From NCBI GenBank assembly GCA_947359465.1, contig OX375881.1:71757914-71821913 (forward strand): a DNA stretch of 64,000 nucleotides. Reading direction: 5' to 3'. The translations under genes and the position numbers were made by a program. The notes below the pieces were generated by a model. That model was given only the letters and a program-made list of their open reading frames with translations, had not been told where the DNA came from and ran no database searches. Positions 59,611-64,000 of this stretch are shown piece by piece. Every line of letters begins with the position of its first letter. Position 1 is the first letter of the stretch. This DNA is from Metellina segmentata (lineage: Eukaryota > Arthropoda > Arachnida > Araneae > Tetragnathidae).

Positions 59611-60897
59611 ACGCGACCGGGACATGGAAAAACAAATAAAGCAAGAAAAAAAGCGATTAAATCAAAATATAGGAAATCTCTTTTTCTGAAAATGAAATAT
59701 GAAATTGAAGTTTCGTCATTAAGAGAACGTTTCCCCATCGATAAAGTAAAGTTTTTCTCTTACATTATTGATAGAATTACGTGTTTTCCTACGTATTTAT
59801 AGATATATATTTTTTGCCGAAAAGATAATGGTTTGGACGAGGAACAGATGTCATGGGTTATTATGATTAAGTTTTCGGCCGAGAAGCGTGTACTGGGGAA
59901 ATTGTTTTCGTTCGAAGAAAAATCTGGATTCAGCTTCTGGGAAGGTTTTTAGTTTGGGGATGTTTTTCCTCGGCGAAAAAAGATTTTTAGAAGTGTCTTG
60001 GATATTTTGCAATAACAACCAGAAATAATTATCTGAAAGAAAAAGTCCAATACCATAATTTTATTGTTTGTGTAATATAATTTCAATCTCCAATAGGCGA
60101 CAAATCTACTTTGACTAGAAGAACATTAAACCAACATTCAATTAGGAGAGCATTAAAATAACATTTAATTAACAATCCAAGATGTATTATTTGCAACAAT
60201 TTTATTTAGTTCCTGGATATTTCCGAAATTATTTGGTTGCTACAAGAAAACCTTGGGGTATTAAAAATTAAAAGTTATTATTCGCCATCGACATTAATGT
60301 AATAGGTATATCTCAGTATTCAAATTATTTGTACTTCAAAGGGACTAAATGATTCTCGGAAATATAGTCAACATTTAAGAGCAAATTGTGTGCTTCAGAG
60401 AAACATGTTGCATTGGTGAAACAACTGCGTCGACACCCAGTTAAATCTGTAATATATCTTAACTTACACGGAAATAAACATGCATGCGTATAAAACCAAT
60501 GCGACAATCAAACCAACCCGTCAATGCGTTTTTTGGTGATAGCTGCAATATATAACCCATGTTTTGTACATAATGTATCTATCGCATGGTTTATTCATAT
60601 CATCGGCTTACAGATGAAACATACCAAGACAAAAAAAAAACAGTTTTGAGAAAACGATCCGATTTTACTGCTTAAGATTCGTTTATAAAGTGTGTTTTCC
60701 AAGAAGAAATCTAATCTTTAAGCACAGAAAAGGACCTAATGAACTTCACCAATCAATAACATGCCTTATGTAGTATGGTTTAGAAAATCAAAAAAATTCA
60801 TATCTTGACATTTTGATTTAGCGTGTTTTACTTGTAAACTGTCTATATAAGAAATTCCAGTATGCACACGAAAAATCAGCAAGAAAATCAATAATGG

Positions 60898-61351
60898 TAT
60901 ATTTCTGCTATCTTGAAAGTGCACTGATGTTGTTGGCCAAATGATCCGTCAAAAATGACTAGGCAAATGTAATATCAATTTTCAGGAAATAATACTCCAA
61001 AAAGGAATTGAAAATCAGACAAACAAATCAATTTTCAAAGCATTTAGTCGCATTAAGACACTAAGTTAGTATTAATGTGGAAACTGCCTGCCCATTGAAT
61101 CTGGTTCTCCCTGTTTAGACCTCGTATATTTCTGCTATCTTGAAAGTGCACTGATGTTGTTGGCCAAATGATCCGTCAAAAATGACTAGGCAAATGTAAT
61201 ATCAATTTTCAGGAAATAATACTCCAAAAAGGAATTGAAAATCAGACAAACAAATCAATTTTCAAAGCATTTAGTCGCATTAAGACACTAAGTTAGTATT
61301 AATGTGGAAACTGCCTGCCCATTGAATCTGGTTCTCCCTGTTTAGACCTCG
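60898..61351. repeat. Identical 227-bp tandem duplication
   Basis: 60898-61124 and 61125-61351 read the same at every base I compared, from TATATTTCTGCTATCTTGAA to CTGTTTAGACCTCG. Either a very recent duplication or an assembly artefact. Confidence 0.95.
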
Positions 61352-61910
61352 TCTCCTCAAGCACATGCGATGTGATGCCTTTGATCTGGATCTTAAAGTG
61401 ACCTACCTAACCACTGGCCTAGAGGTAGGCGTCTTCGCTTAATAGATTCCCTAACTGCCGGCCCCTCCACTTATAGCGGTTCCTTGCGGATAAAAAAATT
61501 CCAAGGTCTGCCGGCCTATGCATTGGGGTAGATAATAAACACTTAGTAATCATCTGGCGACAGACTGAGGAAAATTCGTGAGTTCTGCACCCCATTTAAT
61601 GAAAGGTCCCAAAGTGGAAGGTTTGCTCGTCCCTGTATGTATTTAAGCGCTTCCATCCTCAATTACGGGAGACGCCTGGATCCAAAAAGTGTGTGTTCCT
61701 GTTTGCACTTGTATTGTGTGGATTTTTGCACGTGCGGTTAAATTGTTTCTCAGTTGCCCCATGCCTCAGAAAAAAAAAACAGAAGAAGCAAAGGTCCTTG
61801 GAAGCTGGGTATGGAAGATGACTTGTATCGTACAATAAGAGGTTATGATGAGTTGACATTTTAAATAGTTACGTATAAGTTTGTTTTACTTTGTAGTATT
61901 AATATTTGAT
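61352..61910. other. Unique stretch with a tRNA A-box-like motif
   Basis: CACTGGCCTAGAGGTAGGCG (61415-61434) looks like a tRNA D-arm/A-box, but I find no good B box or cloverleaf after it. Possibly a decayed SINE head. Nothing else was recognised. Confidence 0.3.
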
Positions 61911-62400
61911 ACAAAAGGTTAGACAGGGACTTATCAGTTATGTATAGGAGTAAATAATATAATATTTTTACATGCTTATTGGGTACTTCTTTGTAAAATG
62001 TCAACACTTGTGTCGATGTATATCACATACTACAAGAAAATTTCGACAGAATGCTTGTTAGACAAAGATGTATCACTCGTATGTAGGAGTGAGGATTTTG
62101 AATAATTTCGTGTTTTTATCTTCCTACAAAAGAGCTAGTTAGACAAGGACGTATCAGTTAAGTGTAGGAGTAAGGATTTGAAAATTATCCTATTTGACCA
62201 TTCTTATGGGAACTTATTTGTAAAATATGAGCACTTGAGTCTATTTATACCACATCCCTACACGAAAATTGTCACAGAGGGCTAGTTTAAGAGAGAAGTA
62301 TGAGTTATGTGTGGGAAAAAATGGATTTGAAAACTCTCATAGCTTTACATGCTTATGGGTTCCTAGTCGTAAAATCTCAGCACTGAGAATCTCAACAACA
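61911..62400. repeat. Degenerate ~140-bp tandem array, about four units
   Basis: TTAGACAAGGACGTATCAGT, GTGTAGGAGTAAGGATTTG and TTGTAAAATATGAGCACTTG recur with heavy divergence near 61919, 62058, 62138 and 62285. One unit is shortened to ~80 bp. Confidence 0.75.
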
Positions 62401-62890
62401 TTGTCACAACTTAAAAGCAGCAATTATTCAGAAAAGATGATGAACTAAATTGAAGTATTCCGTTGACTTTTGAAGTAGCTATTGTAATTTAGAATTACTT
62501 TGTTTGGGTATAAGGCAGACTTATGGCGTTATTTTTTTAAGTAGCCATAGCTTCAGAAGCCCCTTTGTGATCTTAAAATGTGCGATTTTTGAGTTGCAAC
62601 AGTATTTTTCTAGCAGTGAGATATGGCAAATATCACGTTGATGAAGAGAATGAGATTTTCTGTAGCAGTTTTCAAACTGTGATTACTTTGTTTTCTGTAC
62701 AAAGAAGATTTAGGATCATCCAACAGATAGAGAGAGGGTGATTTCACCCATTGAGTATAGATGGTTAAATCAATTGAATTTTGTAATGCATTCTGAGTGG
62801 ATAGAGAACAACTTGTACAAGTTAACGTTTGGGGTAATTTAGTGATTAGTTCCTTTAAAGCTTGGTTTAGTTGTATTTTACACAGTAATA

Positions 62891-63582
62891 TACAGGGTGA
62901 TTCATAAGTAAGTATGCAATTTCAACGCACTATATAACATTGATAATGTAAGATATTTTATGTTACCTGTAACATAAGTGTAGGTGAATGTTTCAAGGGT
63001 TTTTTTTTAGACAGTCACATATGTTCTATGTGTGCACCCTTAGTCACACTACACACATCGAACCGGTAACCCATTTCTGCCCAGACGCGTGTTAGGGTAT
63101 CTGAAGCAAGTGCAGTGATAGTGGTTGCAATACGCTGTTTCAACTCCGCTAGATCAACAGGGTTAAATACGTTATCCTTTACGTAGCCCCAAAGAGAAAA
63201 GTCACATGGTGTTAAATCAGAGCATTTGGCTTACTATTGGGTTAGTGGCATGCTGTATTATCCAATTCGATGAATAAAGTTTTTGACGACATGTGCCGAT
63301 ACACACTAGGTCGTCCTGGCTTTAGAACTGTGCACAAACAGCCGCAGTTTCAAATTTTTTTTAAACTAATCGTAAATGAATTTTTTGGTTGGAGGTTCTT
63401 TTCCAAATCGTGATCAAAAATTTCGTTGCACAATGGTGACAGATTCCGTTCTGCTTAATTCAAGAACACAAAACGCCTTTTCCACTGCAGACGCAGCCAT
63501 TTCCACTGACTAGTCACGTGACACGCTCACTATCGCCTACGCTCGGTAGGGGGACACAAACTTTATGAGTATATCTACCTAA
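62891..63582 (-). mobile_element. Tc1/mariner-like (DUF4817-type) DNA transposon relic
   Basis: One end is TACAGGGTGATTCATAAGTA preceded by TA. The other, read inward from 63582, contains ACTCATAAAGTTTGTG and matches only loosely, so the terminal repeats are eroded. The body is the broken transposase at 63015-63500. 62401-62890 and 63583-64000 on either side hold nothing I recognise. Confidence 0.65.
63015..63500 (-). pseudogene. Broken, internally deleted transposase (DUF4817 N-terminus, DDE-type C-terminus)
   Basis: From the ATG at 63500 the frame gives VEKAFCVLELSRTESVTIVQ, then an in-frame stop, then RFGKEPPTKKFIYD and another stop, matching the DNA-binding DUF4817 start. The C-terminal part, SDLTPCDFSLWGYVKDNVFN then DTLTRVWAEMGYRFDVCSVT and KGAHIEHM with its own stop, is the end of the DDE superfamily endonuclease domain. 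The middle, with most of the catalytic region, is missing: about 160 codons remain where such proteins usually have over 300. The usual block before the PDLTP-like motif is lost to stops. A dead copy. Confidence 0.87.
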
Positions 63583-64000
63583 CAGTTCGCATTTGGGGAC
63601 CGTGTCTTAAACTGTTCCTGTTTTACAGCAGTACTAATTAGTCAAGTTTTCTTATAGTTCAAATTTATAAGACCAATTCTTTTCGTGTAGCATGTGTGTC
63701 AATTCCTAAATTAGAAATAAGAAAAGTTAATTAACTCGGAGCGTCACGAGATTTTTGAGCAGTGTATTGCTCACCCCACAGCACATTTAATATCCACAGC
63801 TATCGGTTAAAATAATTCATAGATTCTCGCAACCTGAGGAGCCTTTGGAACGATTCTATCTATCCTTTATTGGAATAGAATTCTTTTTAACTATTCCATT
63901 GGCCGATTTTGTAGAATATAATCCTTTGTAAATTATCTATAGATCATTTCCTTAGAGGTAGGTAGTAGTTAGTTAAACGCCGCACTGTAGAAACATAATG

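Larger units (their letters stand above)
44623..64000 (-). other. Presumed intron upstream of the homeobox exon (continues past window end)
   Basis: A phase-1 acceptor at 44623-44624 shows that coding sequence lies further upstream on the minus strand. In vertebrate UNCX the N-terminal coding exon directly precedes this one. No convincing start codon with an UNC-4-like N-terminus was found up to 64000. The interval holds transposon remains, satellites and islands that look like non-coding regulatory DNA. Confidence 0.5.

Noticed and set aside
61415..61470. tRNA-like D-arm motif
   Set aside because: No convincing B box, anticodon arm or acceptor stem follows.

Overview
This window is AT-rich, gene-poor animal DNA. 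No bacterial gene organisation is present. One protein-coding exon can be named with confidence: a minus-strand exon at 44432-44622 that encodes the first 46 residues of a paired-type homeodomain of the UNC-4/UNCX class. It has a good splice acceptor, and its donor lies exactly at the classic homeodomain 46/47 intron position. I could not find the exon carrying the rest of the homeodomain (starting at V47-W48-F49) in the 44 kb downstream on the minus strand, nor a convincing first coding exon upstream. The simplest reading is that the window lies inside two very long introns of one unc-4 homologue.

The repeats suggest an arthropod, most likely a chelicerate such as a spider. The tRNA-derived SINE resembles, from memory, SINEs common in spider genomes. 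CR1-like LINE, Helitron, piggyBac-like and DUF4817-type transposon remains fit the same picture. This assignment is inference.

Layout. 0-3.7 kb: an AT/GC-mixed island, a ~79-bp tandem array split by a full SINE, and a ~350-bp tandem array. 4-9.8 kb: SINE fragments and an ~85-bp array. 9.9-19.1 kb: tandem arrays of 268, 94, ~300 and ~370 bp, with unique islands that look like conserved non-coding DNA. 20.1-22.5 kb: a 150-bp duplication and a 1.6-kb non-autonomous Helitron. 24.8-27.5 kb: a second SINE family, a 16-bp minisatellite and a candidate solo LTR. 30-40.5 kb: two intact copies of a ~224-bp piggyBac-like MITE, perfect and near-perfect palindromes, SINEs and a second MITE. 42.4-44.6 kb: a 5'-truncated CR1-like LINE and the homeobox exon. 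46.7-51 kb: a SINE and tandem arrays. 51.4-56.5 kb: unique islands, a SINE and a two-unit higher-order satellite. 58.3-59.3 kb: a 161-bp satellite apparently grown from the end of the piggyBac-like MITE. 59.4-64 kb: a possible Ig-like exon, an identical 227-bp tandem duplication, a degenerate tandem array and a broken DDE transposase.

The unusual features are the MITE family built from palindromic ~43-bp units, its link to the 161-bp satellite, the SINE insertion whose removal restores the tandem-array phase, and the density of short tandem arrays, most with a different unit. Most unassigned open frames are short and look like chance frames in intronic DNA.
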